Notes: a model not told the origin generated them from the letters alone. Numbered from the stretch's first letter, positions 41,017 through 50,175 are shown. The stretch is DNA of 64,000 nt from JAJUJL01 sp041736465 (GCA_041736465.1 JBGSTO010000466.1:1-64000), one strand, 5' to 3'. Numbers and translations are program-made.

Positions 41017-41880
41017 ATGCCTGTCGGCTTCTATATAGGTTCGTTTTTCGTCCGTTTTTACGGCATCATTTTGATGCTGGGGGCTGTAGCGGCTGCATTT
41101 TGGGCCGAACGCGAGGCGCGCCGCCGCAAGCAGGATGCAGAGCTTGTCTGGGATGCGCTCTTGTGGCTTTTGATCGGCGGGATCATCGGGGCGCGCCTGT
41201 GGCATATTTTCACTCCTCCCGCGTCGATGGTTGAGGTTGGGATCACAACCAGCTATTATCTTACGCACCCTTTGGATGCCATCGATATACGCGCTGGCGG
41301 GTTAGGAATCCCGGGAGCTGTCATTGGGGGAGCGATCGCGTTGTATTTCTTCTGCCGCCGCCGCCGCACATCTTTCGCCCTGTGGGTGGACATCGCCGCG
41401 CCTGCATTGGCGTTAGGTCAAGCAATTGGCAGGTGGGGTAATTATATCAACCAGGAAGTTTACGGCGCGCCGACCGATTTGCCCTGGGCGATCTACATCG
41501 AACCTCAATACCGGTTGCCGGAATACTATCAAATCGAACGCTACCACCCACTGTTTCTATACGAATCGTTGTGGAATCTGGCGATTTTTGTGTTTTTGGT
41601 GTGGGTGGGACGGCGGTTTGTGGATCGCCTCAAACAGGGAGACCTCTTTCTCGTTTATTTAATTGCCTATCCGGTAGGTAGATTCTGCCTGGAATTCCTG
41701 CGCCTGGATCCCTCCCAAGTGGGTGGGGTGAATGCAAACCAGGCATTTATGGCGATTGTGGCATTGATATCGGCCCTGGGTTTGTTTTGGCGCCACCGAA
41801 TGGTGGTAGAAGATGAAAGTGACGAGATTGAGGTCACTGAGAGTCTGCCCGCTGGCGATCCGCCTGTGGATGAAGCCTAG
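41017..41880 (+). CDS. lgt: Prolipoprotein diacylglyceryl transferase
   Basis: A 287-residue, seven-helix inner-membrane enzyme that attaches diacylglycerol to the lipobox cysteine of prolipoproteins. The family signature is GRWGNYINQEVYGAPTDLPW, and HPLFLYESLWN and GRFCLEFLR follow. The N-terminus GFYIGSFFVRFYGIILMLG fits the family. GGGAGG lies upstream of the ATG. It would modify the several lipoproteins encoded in this window. Confidence 0.95.
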   Translation: MPVGFYIGSFFVRFYGIILMLGAVAAAFWAEREARRRKQDAELVWDALLWLLIGGIIGARLWHIFTPPASMVEVGITTSYYLTHPLDAIDIRAGGLGIPGAVIGGAIALYFFCRRRRTSFALWVDIAAPALALGQAIGRWGNYINQEVYGAPTDLPWAIYIEPQYRLPEYYQIERYHPLFLYESLWNLAIFVFLVWVGRRFVDRLKQGDLFLVYLIAYPVGRFCLEFLRLDPSQVGGVNANQAFMAIVALISALGLFWRHRMVVEDESDEIEVTESLPAGDPPVDEA

Positions 41881-42036
41881 GTTACATCACCTGGAGGTAC
41901 AGCCGGCAAATCTGACCAGTCCGATCATCATCCCGAGGTTTAAGAGTCCTGCCCAGTGTAGCTTGATTCAGGCCTGCAGCCCGCCGGCTTTGCAAAATTG
42001 TTAAAAGCTCAGGCGGTAATGTTGGTGTTGTTAGTC

Positions 42037-42042
42037 TATAAT
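42037..42042 (+). promoter_or_regulatory. Candidate -10 box of the ABC operon
   Basis: A perfect TATAAT 37 bases ahead of the ABC ATPase start. No good -35 box is visible at the normal distance. Confidence 0.5.
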
Positions 42043-42079
42043 ACCGGTAACTGGATGGGTTAAAGGTTCGCACGGTACC

Positions 42080-43018
42080 ATGTTAGAGACTCATGATCTG
42101 AGCAAGCAGTTTGATGATTTTTGGGCGGTGGATGGCATCAACCTCAATCTGGCGGAGGGTGAGGTGCTGGCGCTGTTGGGTCCCAATGGCGCCGGTAAGA
42201 CAACCACCGTACGGATGTTGACCTCTATCCTGCGCCCTTCCCGCGGGCGTGCCAGCATAAATGGATACGATGTGGTCACGCAGGCTGATCGGGTACGAGC
42301 ATCCGTAGGGGTGTTGACAGAACAGCACGGATTGTATGGCCGGATGCCCGCAGATGAATATCTTGATTTTTTTGGCCAGATTTATGGCCTCGACCTGCGC
42401 GCTCGCAGCCAGCGCAGCCAACGATTACTGCATGAGTTTGGCCTGGATGGAGCCCGGAAGCAGCGGATTGGCGAATATTCAAAAGGCATGCGCCAGAAAT
42501 TGGCATTGGCGCGCGCTTTACTGCATGACCCTCCCGTCCTTTTACTGGATGAACCAACCTCGGCAATGGATCCTGAGAGCTCCCGGCTGGTGAGGGACAC
42601 CATCGGTGAGCTGCGCTCCAGCAAACGTACCATAATTATTTGCACACACAACCTGGCGGAAGCGGAAGAGCTGGCAGATCAGATTGCGATTATTCGCGGC
42701 GGTCGAATCATTGCGCTGGGAACCATCAACAGCCTGAAAGAAGAATTATTAGGACCTGGAGAATACGAGCTGCGCCTGGCGCACCCACTCAATGGGCATA
42801 CACTTTCTTTGCCTGCCGGGGCTGAAGAGATTGCTCGAGGAAATGACTGGCTGCGCTACCGGACAGAGCTGCCGGAACAGGTGAATCCTGCCTTACTGCG
42901 TGATCTGCTTGGATCAGGATACCAGGTGGTGAGTTTGCAGCAGCTGCCCCACAGCCTGGAAAAAGTCTATCTACAAGCCATGCAAACGGCTCAAGGAACA
43001 AAGGCTGCCCATGTTTGA
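42080..43018 (+). CDS. ABC transporter ATPase (NatA/CcmA-like)
   Basis: A 312-residue ATPase: Walker A GPNGAGKTTT near residue 35, signature YSKGMRQKLALARALL, Walker B PPVLLLDEPTSAMD, H-loop in ICTHNLAEAEE. The C-terminal 90 residues form the extension common in ABC-2 exporters. It overlaps the permease gene by 8 bp, so the pair forms one transporter. The direction is likely export; the substrate is unknown. Confidence 0.93.
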   Translation: MLETHDLSKQFDDFWAVDGINLNLAEGEVLALLGPNGAGKTTTVRMLTSILRPSRGRASINGYDVVTQADRVRASVGVLTEQHGLYGRMPADEYLDFFGQIYGLDLRARSQRSQRLLHEFGLDGARKQRIGEYSKGMRQKLALARALLHDPPVLLLDEPTSAMDPESSRLVRDTIGELRSSKRTIIICTHNLAEAEELADQIAIIRGGRIIALGTINSLKEELLGPGEYELRLAHPLNGHTLSLPAGAEEIARGNDWLRYRTELPEQVNPALLRDLLGSGYQVVSLQQLPHSLEKVYLQAMQTAQGTKAAHV

Positions 43019-44441
43019 GTGGTGGCAGCGCCAGCTTGGCCCGGCGATGATCATTACCCGTCGCGAGGTGCGCGACCAATTTCGCGATTGGCGTATCATC
43101 CTGCCTGTCGCGGCCTTAACGATTTTTTTCCCCGGGTTGATGAATTTTACAGCCAGCCAGGCGGTATCCTTCGTTGAGGAATTCGGTGCTCCAATCATCG
43201 GAGAGCGGCTGATTCCATTTTTGCTGATGGTAGTTGGCTTCTTCCCGATCTCGATCTCGCTGGTAATTGCCCTGGAAAGTTTCGTTGGCGAGAAAGAGCG
43301 GCACAGCATCGAGCCATTGCTCAGCAGCCCTCTGACCGATATCCAGCTGTACATCGGCAAGCTGCTGGCTGCAACAATACCCCCCTTGCTAGCCAGCTAT
43401 CTGGGAATCATTGTATATCTTGTCGGGGTTTATTTTCAGGTCGGATGGACGCCGGCGCCGATTCTTTTGGTGCAGATCATCTTGCTTACTACGGTTCAGG
43501 CGATTGTGATGGTCAGCGGGGCGGTGGTGATCTCTGTTCAAACCACCTCCGTGCGTGCGGCGAATTTGTTGGCTTCCTTTATTATCATTCCGACGGCTTT
43601 GCTGATCCAGGGTGAGAGCATCGTCATGTTTTGGGGGCGTTACAATGTGCTGTGGTGGGCCATCATCGGGCTGGCGGTCATTGCGGGATTGTTGATGCGC
43701 ACAGGATTGGCGCATTTCAACCGGGAAGAGATGCTCGGTCGTGAATTGGATGTGCTCAACCTGAGATGGGCATGGGGTATTTACTGGAATGCCCTGGTGG
43801 ATAAAGCGGGCAACCCCCTGGAGTGGTTCCGAAAAACAATATGGTTGGCTAGGGGTTACGCAAAGCTGGCAGGTGTGATGCTTATATTGCTGCTGGTTGG
43901 CCTTACGATCGGTGCTGTTCAGGCGCAAAATTTCCCGCTCCCCCTGGAGCTGATGGACTGGCAAAACTTCGACCAACGCTTCCTGGGAGTTCTCGGTGCG
44001 ATGGGCTTCACCTCTTTTTCTGGGGTGGGCTATGTGATGATGCACAACCTGCGCGTCATCCTGTTGGCTTCGATTCTGGGTGTGTTTTCCTTTGGGGTGT
44101 TGGGAGTGGTGGTGCTCATGCTGCCTATCATGCTGTTGGGATATCTAATGGCGAATCTGGCGACCGGCGGTTTATCTTCATGGGCGATCATGGCTGCAAC
44201 CGTGCTGCCGCATGGGCTTTTGGAAATCCCGGTAATGGTTTTGGCAGGCGCTGCGATCATTCGCCTGGGGGCAACCCCGGTTGCGCCGGCGAGGGATATG
44301 AGTATTGGTGAGTCGGTGCTGCGCGCCCTGGCAGACTGGACACGGATTCTAACCGGCTTGATCTTGCCGCTGCTGTTGGGGGCGGCGTTAATCGAGGTTA
44401 TGCTCACACCTCTCCTGACGACGCTTGTAGTGGGGAGATAA
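43011..44441 (+). CDS. ABC-2 type permease fused to a SpoIIM-like domain
   Basis: A 476-residue membrane protein. The N-terminal half is an ABC-2 permease (about six helices; AMIITRREVRDQFRDWRIIL opening, then SFVGEKERHSIEPLLSSPLT). From about residue 280 a second hydrophobic unit appears (MGFTSFSGVGYVMMHNLRV, then LLGYLMANLATGGLSSWAIM and TVLPHGLLEIPVMVLAGAA), which matches SpoIIM/DUF95-type proteins, including the LPHG-E motif. SpoIIM works in the peptidoglycan-degrading DMP complex of spore formers. A fusion to an exporter permease is unusual; the role is unknown. Confidence 0.82.
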   Translation: MFEWWQRQLGPAMIITRREVRDQFRDWRIILPVAALTIFFPGLMNFTASQAVSFVEEFGAPIIGERLIPFLLMVVGFFPISISLVIALESFVGEKERHSIEPLLSSPLTDIQLYIGKLLAATIPPLLASYLGIIVYLVGVYFQVGWTPAPILLVQIILLTTVQAIVMVSGAVVISVQTTSVRAANLLASFIIIPTALLIQGESIVMFWGRYNVLWWAIIGLAVIAGLLMRTGLAHFNREEMLGRELDVLNLRWAWGIYWNALVDKAGNPLEWFRKTIWLARGYAKLAGVMLILLLVGLTIGAVQAQNFPLPLELMDWQNFDQRFLGVLGAMGFTSFSGVGYVMMHNLRVILLASILGVFSFGVLGVVVLMLPIMLLGYLMANLATGGLSSWAIMAATVLPHGLLEIPVMVLAGAAIIRLGATPVAPARDMSIGESVLRALADWTRILTGLILPLLLGAALIEVMLTPLLTTLVVGR

Positions 44442-44471
44442 GACATTGCCAACGGAGTTGAAGGAGACGGC

Positions 44472-45230
44472 ATGATGCCGAAACTGATCATCCTGGGCTC
44501 ATCCAGTGCTATACCCACACGTGAACAAGCCAACACGCACATGCTTCTGCAGGGAGCAGAGCGAACGATCTTGATCGATTGCGTCGATAGTATGATCGGG
44601 CGCCTGGATCAGATCGGGCTGGATCAGCATTCGGTCACCGATTTGTTTTTGACCCACTTTCATCCCGACCATGTAGCAGGGGTTCCCGGCTTTCTGATGT
44701 CAATGTGGCTGCTCGAGCGCCGGCTGCCGCTGCACATATACGGATTGACCAGCGTTCTAGAAAACACCATCAAGATGCTGGATCTCTACCAGTGGCGCCA
44801 GTGGCCCGGATTCTTTACGGTGGAATTTCACCACATACCTGAGACGGAGCACTACCTGGCTTTGGAATGTGACGAATTCCGCATCATAACCTCGCCAGTG
44901 CGCCACATGGTTCCTACAATTGGTATGCGGGTTGATTTTGTGAAGCAGGAGCGCGCTCTGGCATATTCATGCGATACCTCCCCTTGCGAGGAGGTTATTC
45001 GAATGGCGGCAGGTGTAGATCTTCTGATCCATGAGGCGACCGGGCAGGAATTTGGGCATACCTCCGCCGCCCAGGCGGGATCGGTTGCACGCCAGGCTGA
45101 GGCGGGGAAGCTGGTGTTGATCCACTACTCGACCCTTGCTCAGCCAGGCAACCACCTGGTAGCCCAGGCCGAAGCCAGCTTTGGAGGGCCGGTGGTTTTG
45201 GCCAGAGACATGATGGAGTTCGAGTTCTAA
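44472..45230 (+). CDS. Metallo-beta-lactamase fold hydrolase (RNase Z-like)
   Basis: A 252-residue MBL-fold protein: the N-terminus KLIILGSSSAIPTREQANTH is of the RNase Z/AtsA type. The metal motif THFHPDHVAG (HxHxDH) is near residue 62. Further ligands are in RHMVPTIGMR, SCDTSPCEE and EATGQEFGHTS, and HYS closes the site. AAGGAGACGG precedes the ATG. It may be a phosphodiesterase or arylsulfatase-type enzyme rather than true tRNase Z, since the exosite arm is missing. Confidence 0.85.
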   Translation: MMPKLIILGSSSAIPTREQANTHMLLQGAERTILIDCVDSMIGRLDQIGLDQHSVTDLFLTHFHPDHVAGVPGFLMSMWLLERRLPLHIYGLTSVLENTIKMLDLYQWRQWPGFFTVEFHHIPETEHYLALECDEFRIITSPVRHMVPTIGMRVDFVKQERALAYSCDTSPCEEVIRMAAGVDLLIHEATGQEFGHTSAAQAGSVARQAEAGKLVLIHYSTLAQPGNHLVAQAEASFGGPVVLARDMMEFEF

Positions 45231-45249
45231 GCTGAGCGGATGAATACTG

Positions 45250-45270
45250 CCAGGCGAGCACCGAGCCTGG
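45250..45270 (+). terminator. Weak hairpin between convergent genes
   Basis: CCAGGC and GCCTGG form a 6-bp stem with a 9-base loop, followed by TTATATA. It lies 20 bp after the MBL gene and is convergent with the HNH gene. Modest support only. Confidence 0.35.
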
Positions 45271-45289
45271 TTATATACGGGGGTGACGA

Positions 45290-45808
45290 TTACCAACCTT
45301 CAATGAAGGGAACCCATTCGTGGTTGTCGTTCAGATGCCGCCCGAACAAATAGAAAGCTGAAGAAGGTGGTTCCATGGGCGGTGTGAGCAGACGCATCTG
45401 AGATTGTTCGAGCGTTCGCCCGCCTTTTCGGTGGTTGCAGGCAGGGCAAGCCGCGACGAGGTTTTCCCATGAATGGGAACCGCCCAGCCGGCGGGGGATG
45501 ATGTGATCAATGGTCAAGAAAGCTACGCGCTGCCCACAATACTGGCAGGTGTAGTTGTCGCGGCGCAAGATTTCGCGCTTGGTGAGGCGAACACGCAGGC
45601 GGGGGCGACGTACCATCGCCTCTAATCGAATGATTGATGGATAGGGGAAGGACCGGCTGACCGTTTTCAATTCGCCGCGCCCATTCATGATCAAACGCGC
45701 CTTGCCGCTCAGGATCAGGTTGATCGCGCGGCGAGTAGAGCAGACATTGATCGGCTCAAAGTTTGCGTTCAGCACCAGGACAGTCCGGTGCAAGGTCGTC
45801 TCCGGCAT
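45290..45808 (-). CDS. HNH endonuclease family protein
   Basis: A 172-residue protein. The N-terminus VLVLNANFEPINVCSTRRAI is followed by the zinc-bound HNH core: CQYCGQR, LTIDHIIPRRLGG, WENLVAACPACNHRKGG. All metal and catalytic residues (two CxxC pairs, DH and N) are present. This short family (often next to housekeeping genes) has unknown biological function and is not clearly mobile. The ATG lies 6 bases after a TATAAT box and there is no ribosome site, so the mRNA is probably leaderless. Confidence 0.88.
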   Translation of the reverse strand: MPETTLHRTVLVLNANFEPINVCSTRRAINLILSGKARLIMNGRGELKTVSRSFPYPSIIRLEAMVRRPRLRVRLTKREILRRDNYTCQYCGQRVAFLTIDHIIPRRLGGSHSWENLVAACPACNHRKGGRTLEQSQMRLLTPPMEPPSSAFYLFGRHLNDNHEWVPFIEGW

Positions 45809-45814
45809 GGACGA

Positions 45815-45820
45815 ATTATA
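45815..45820 (-). promoter_or_regulatory. -10 box of the HNH gene (leaderless)
   Basis: TATAAT on the minus strand ends 6 bases before the HNH ATG at 45808, placing the transcription start on the start codon. The -35 region (TTTTAG) is weak. Confidence 0.6.
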
Positions 45821-45867
45821 GCATGGTACATTTTTCTCTAAAAGATAAAGATGATAAATCCCGATGG

Positions 45868-45873
45868 TATAAT
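45868..45873 (+). promoter_or_regulatory. -10 box of the PH-like membrane protein gene (leaderless)
   Basis: TATAAT ends 6 bases before the ATG at 45880. It mirrors the opposite-strand arrangement 50 bp away; the -35 region is weak. Confidence 0.6.
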
Positions 45874-45879
45874 CTGGCT

Positions 45880-46395
45880 ATGAACGAGCTTTCAGGGGTG
45901 CACCGCTACCGGCCCGAGCTGATCCCCCGGCGAGGCGAGATCGTTGCATGGACCTGCGCGGGAATGGCTTTATTGGCCGCAGCCATACTGCGCTTTGGCG
46001 GTTATGCGGTACCCTGGGGATTGACCGCTCTGCTGGTGCTCTTTCTGGGCTCTGCGCTGCTCATCAGCCTTGGAAATTTTGTGGATCAGCATACGCAGCT
46101 TACCATCAGCCCTGAAGGCGTTTCATTCGAAAATGGGCTGCGCAAGGTCAAGGTTGCCTGGGAAGATGTGCGAGAAGTGCGAGTATTTCCCTCCCGAATG
46201 GGCGATAAAGTTCAGGTATTTGATGCGAAGAGCTACTTCCAATTTCGCACGCTTGGTGAAGTCCATATGCATGGTGAGCTCAAAGGCCGCATGGGGTTTG
46301 CCCAGGGCGATTCGATTTTACGCACGTTGATTTTGCAGGCAGGTTTACGGATTGTTGACCGCGCCGGCGAGGGGTATTATTACGCTCGCGGCTGA
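45880..46395 (+). CDS. Membrane protein with a bacterial PH-like domain
   Basis: A 171-residue protein. Two membrane helices (about residues 20-65: IVAWTCAGMALLAAAILRFG, ALLVLFLGSALLISLG) are followed by a soluble beta domain (QLTISPEGVSFENGLRKVKV then WEDVREVRVFP), which has the look of a bPH_2-type domain. The function is unknown. The start at 45880 follows a TATAAT box by 6 bases with no ribosome site; longer in-frame starts would reach into the divergent HNH gene. A terminator follows. Confidence 0.72.
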   Translation: MNELSGVHRYRPELIPRRGEIVAWTCAGMALLAAAILRFGGYAVPWGLTALLVLFLGSALLISLGNFVDQHTQLTISPEGVSFENGLRKVKVAWEDVREVRVFPSRMGDKVQVFDAKSYFQFRTLGEVHMHGELKGRMGFAQGDSILRTLILQAGLRIVDRAGEGYYYARG

Positions 46396-46417
46396 CTACC
46401 TCTGGGGTGAGATACGA

Positions 46418-46452
46418 TACGCGCCCTCACCGCAGAGGGCGTGTATTTATTA
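46418..46452 (+). terminator. Intrinsic terminator
   Basis: An 11-bp stem (TACGCGCCCTC with GAGGGCGTGTA, one wobble pair, 6-base loop) is followed by TTTATTAT. It ends the PH-like gene transcript. It sits just ahead of tyrS, so it could also act as an attenuator for tyrS, but no alternative fold is obvious. Confidence 0.7.
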
Positions 46453-46479
46453 TATGGCGAAGCATGTCAGGAGGCGTTT

Positions 46480-47706
46480 ATGTTAAATATGAACATCGAA
46501 CAGCAAGTTGAGTACCTGATGCAAGGTACGGAATATGGGGACGAAGATCTGAAACAGGCAATGGCAAAGGAACTGCAGCAGCGCCTTGAAGAAGCTGCAC
46601 GCAATGGTCGCCCGCTGCGTGTTTACTGTGGATTCGATCCCCGTACGAGTGATCTGCATTTGGGGCATACCGTTCCAATGCGCAAGCTGCGCCAGTTCCA
46701 GGAATTAGGGCACGAGGTAGTTTTCTTGATCGGCAACTATACCTCCTTGATTGGCGACCCTTCCGACCAGGATAAATTGCGCCCTCAATTAACCAGCGAG
46801 CAGGTGGCTGCTAATGGCAGGACATACGCCGAGCAGGCCTACAAAGTATTAGACCGGTCTAAAACACAAATCCGCTTCAATGCCGAGTGGTTGAGCGAGC
46901 TGTCGTTTGTGGATCTGATCAAACTGGCATCAAATTTCACCATCCAGCAGTTTCTCACCCGGGAAAACTTTCGCTTGCGCTGGGAAAACGGCGATGGCAT
47001 TTACCTGCACGAGACTTTCTACGCGCTCATGCAAGGCTACGATGCCTACGCGTTACGCACAGACGTACAGGTGGGCGGTACCGATCAGCTCTTCAACATC
47101 GTCACTGCGGCGCGTAAATTGATGACTTTCATGGGTGAAAAGCCAAATATTGCCATCATCCTGGGGATCCTGCCGGGCACAGATGGTGAAGTGAAGATGA
47201 GTAAGTCGCTGGGCAATCATATCCCGCTGCTCTCGACGCCAGAAGACATGTATGGCAAAGTGATGAGTGTGCCGGACAAGGCAATGGGTGCCTTCTTCCG
47301 CCTGATCACCCGGTGGACGCCGGAAAAGATCGCTTCCCTGGAGAAAGACATGGCAGCGGGACAACTGCACCCGCGCGATAGCAAGATGATGCTGGCGCGT
47401 GAGATCGTCTCGATCTACCATTCGGAAGAAGCCGCCGGGCAGGCCGAAGCTGCGTTTATCCGCGTCTTCCAGGAAGGAAACGTGCCAGAGGAGATGCCGG
47501 AGCATGTCTTCCAGCCGGGTCAGACCATACTGGACGTGCTCATTGCGGGTAAGATGGTATCTTCGAAGAGTGAGGGGCGGCGCGTGTTGGATCAGAATGG
47601 CGTGCGCCTGGATGGTGAAACCTTGAGCGACCCTAACCAGTCATTCCCGCACCCTGGTGTTCTTCAGGTAGGCAAGCGCCGCTACCTGCGAGTTGTTGCT
47701 TCGTGA
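46480..47706 (+). CDS. tyrS: Tyrosyl-tRNA synthetase
   Basis: A 408-residue class I synthetase that charges tRNA-Tyr. The HIGH motif is HLGHTVPM near residue 56 and the KMSKS motif is KMSKSLGN near residue 232. Between them lies the tyrosine-binding ALMQGYDAYALRTDVQVGGTDQ block. The C-terminus is an S4 RNA-binding domain (LIAGKMVSSKSEGRRVLDQN). The ATG at 46480 follows AGGAGG by 5 bases. The length and motifs fit the TyrZ-like subgroup. Confidence 0.95.
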   Translation: MLNMNIEQQVEYLMQGTEYGDEDLKQAMAKELQQRLEEAARNGRPLRVYCGFDPRTSDLHLGHTVPMRKLRQFQELGHEVVFLIGNYTSLIGDPSDQDKLRPQLTSEQVAANGRTYAEQAYKVLDRSKTQIRFNAEWLSELSFVDLIKLASNFTIQQFLTRENFRLRWENGDGIYLHETFYALMQGYDAYALRTDVQVGGTDQLFNIVTAARKLMTFMGEKPNIAIILGILPGTDGEVKMSKSLGNHIPLLSTPEDMYGKVMSVPDKAMGAFFRLITRWTPEKIASLEKDMAAGQLHPRDSKMMLAREIVSIYHSEEAAGQAEAAFIRVFQEGNVPEEMPEHVFQPGQTILDVLIAGKMVSSKSEGRRVLDQNGVRLDGETLSDPNQSFPHPGVLQVGKRRYLRVVAS

Positions 47707-47739
47707 CGCGACGCTAAAGCAGCAAACCGGGCCAAACGC

Positions 47740-50175
47740 TCACTCGCTCAGCGCTGCTTTCCAAACCAGATTGGCAACCCGACTGACCTCAGCCGGGTTG
47801 CTGTTTTCTAGCACCAGCGCCAGTGCGAAGGGAGTGCCTTGCCAGGTTTTCAGGGTTCCGCCCAGGTAGATTGCCACCTGCTCCGATGGGCTTTGATCCG
47901 ATAGTACAGTCAGCTCCCATCCCCAGCCATCCGGATTGAGCCAGCTTCCAGTTTTTGCGGTGATCCAGGCTGGTTCTAACATCTGTATGGACTGGCCCTC
48001 TGCTGAAAGATGCACCCAGCCTGCCAAGGGGGTTTTGACTGCACTGGTCATCCAGGGTGTGTGGAACGTGCCTTCATTGCTGAATACTGCTGCCAGCGAA
48101 GCTAGCTGGAGAGGGGTGATTTGATCAGGTAGCGTGACGGGCGCTGCCTGCCCCATCGAAGCAACTTCACCGGGCAGATTCAGAGTTCCTACCGCGAAAT
48201 CCTCCGGCAGTAATTGTTCCAGGAGCTGTGCTGAGGGATAATTTCCCAGCACGGCGCGATTGAGCAGGGGAGCAGTTTCATCCGAGATAAGCCTCTCCCA
48301 ATCCTGATCCAGATGATTGGCATCGAATCCCGGATGGGAAGACATGGCGATGATTTGACCGCTGTTGGCCTCCAATAGCACCAGGGCGCCGGTAAGGCCG
48401 TTCATCGCCTGATCGGCGGCTGCCTGCAAGCTCAAATCCAGGGTGGTGCGAACGTCCAGCCCGGGAGGAGGTTGCCCGTACAGCAGTTGGTTCCATAGGA
48501 TCGTGTAAAGGGGAACGCCTTGCAAGCCGCGTAAGTACTCATCCATACCGGCTTCCAGCCCCGATTGACCGTAAACAGGATGGCTGTAGCCAATGATCGT
48601 ACTCAAGGGGGGATAGCTCACGCTGCGTGCCAGGCTGCCAGGAGTGCCGGTAGACTCAGCTAATGCAGTACCATTGCGATCCAGGATTGCACCCCGGCGA
48701 ACGAAACGATCGGCGATAGCTCGCCGGGCGTTATCCGTTCGCGCCAGCAGGTCTGGGCTGCGGGCAACTGCCCACCAGCCTGCTGACATGGCAGTTATTG
48801 CCAGGGCAGTCAAAAGCCCACCGGATACTGCCAGATAGGCATTGAAATTCGCCAGTGGGGCGGGTTGATTTTCCTCGGGCTGGTCGCTCACTTTCAAGAG
48901 AAACAAAAGCGCCAGGTAAGAGGTGAGCAGAGAAGAACCGCCGTACGAAACGAAAGGAAAGGTAACCCCGGTTAATGGCAGCAGGCGCAGATTCCCGGCA
49001 GCGATCAACAGTGCCTGTCCGGCCAGGTGAGCAGAAAGACCGGCTGCAAGGTAGCGACGGAAAGGATCGGGCGCCAAAATGGCGGCGCGCAGACCTCGCA
49101 GCGCCAGGATTCCCACCAGGGCCAGTAAGATGATTGCGCCAATCAAGCCGCTTTCCTCACTGATGGCTGTGAAGATGAAGTCGGAGTGCGGCACTGGTAC
49201 CAGGTTGGGATTACCCAACCCTGGGCCGCGTCCAATAATGCCACCATTGGCAACTGCGATCAGCGATTGTACGATCTGGTAAGAACGACCAGAGGGATCA
49301 GCCCAGGGGTTTTGCCAGGCTTCTACTCGCAGGCGGACAAGGTCGAACAGAATATAACCGACGATACCTGCCAGCACTAAAGCCACAGCGGTGCTGACCA
49401 GAATGCGGCGCTTACCGGTAGCAAAGTAAGCGATAACTGCGTATAGATATAGGAAGATTGTCGCCGTGCCCAAATCCCTCTGTGCGACGAGCAGAGCCAG
49501 AGCCAGGCCTGTCATCAACAGCGTGGGCGCCAATAATGGAAGCAACGTTGCTCCGGTAGCAGGTTTCACCCTGGCGAGGCGGGAGTTTGCGGTAACTCCA
49601 GCATACCCGGCGAGGTAGGCTGCCAGGTAGATAATCAGCAGCAGCTTCAGCGGTTCGGAAGGCTGCAAGTAAAGGCCGCAGCATCCCAGCCACATGCGCG
49701 GTCCTGCGCCAAGAGGGTTGGTGCCGAATATGAGGGTTAATCCGGTAAGCAGCAGTCCAGCAGTCAGCCAGAGGTACTTGTATCTTCGTAAGTAAGATAA
49801 ATCCTTGGGCAGGCGCATGAGAAGCCACAAGGCAAATGCAGCAACAACCAGCCAGGCAGTCTGGCGCAGACCCAGCCCGGGGAATAGTCTCCAGACGGTC
49901 AGCGTTCCCCACCCTGTCAGCAATGCGGCAACGGGCAGCATGAGTGGATCTCGGTTTGGCAGCCAGCGGGAAAGCTGCCAGTGAACGACCCATATCAGCA
50001 GCCCCCAAATCGCGACCACCAGCCAGTGATCCCAGCGAAGGCTCGCGCCGAGGGAACGGGCGCGCACGAGCGGCGACAGACTGAACGCTGCCGACCACAG
50101 GCACAGAAAACCACCTACCAGGAAAAGCAGGCGTCGTTCGAGCGTTCTTGGCTTAGAGAACGGCGAGACTTGCAT
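47740..50175 (-). CDS. SEDS (RodA/FtsW) glycosyltransferase fused to a degenerate class B PBP
   Basis: An 811-residue fusion. Residues about 15-430 form a SEDS polymerase with its conserved loops intact: VAQRDLGTA, WQNPWADPSGRSYQIVQSLI (containing the catalytic Asp), GPGLGN, and HSDFIFTAISEESGLIG. After a tenth helix comes a class B PBP part (RRGAILDRNGTALAES near residue 490; LDVRTTLDLSLQAAADQAMN). The SxxK motif is lost: the usual YPPGSxxK reads YPSAQLLE, with Gln650 and Glu653 for Ser and Lys. KTG remains. The protein probably polymerises glycan but cannot cross-link through this domain. It is the last gene of the FHA operon. Confidence 0.88.
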   Translation of the reverse strand: MQVSPFSKPRTLERRLLFLVGGFLCLWSAAFSLSPLVRARSLGASLRWDHWLVVAIWGLLIWVVHWQLSRWLPNRDPLMLPVAALLTGWGTLTVWRLFPGLGLRQTAWLVVAAFALWLLMRLPKDLSYLRRYKYLWLTAGLLLTGLTLIFGTNPLGAGPRMWLGCCGLYLQPSEPLKLLLIIYLAAYLAGYAGVTANSRLARVKPATGATLLPLLAPTLLMTGLALALLVAQRDLGTATIFLYLYAVIAYFATGKRRILVSTAVALVLAGIVGYILFDLVRLRVEAWQNPWADPSGRSYQIVQSLIAVANGGIIGRGPGLGNPNLVPVPHSDFIFTAISEESGLIGAIILLALVGILALRGLRAAILAPDPFRRYLAAGLSAHLAGQALLIAAGNLRLLPLTGVTFPFVSYGGSSLLTSYLALLFLLKVSDQPEENQPAPLANFNAYLAVSGGLLTALAITAMSAGWWAVARSPDLLARTDNARRAIADRFVRRGAILDRNGTALAESTGTPGSLARSVSYPPLSTIIGYSHPVYGQSGLEAGMDEYLRGLQGVPLYTILWNQLLYGQPPPGLDVRTTLDLSLQAAADQAMNGLTGALVLLEANSGQIIAMSSHPGFDANHLDQDWERLISDETAPLLNRAVLGNYPSAQLLEQLLPEDFAVGTLNLPGEVASMGQAAPVTLPDQITPLQLASLAAVFSNEGTFHTPWMTSAVKTPLAGWVHLSAEGQSIQMLEPAWITAKTGSWLNPDGWGWELTVLSDQSPSEQVAIYLGGTLKTWQGTPFALALVLENSNPAEVSRVANLVWKAALSE

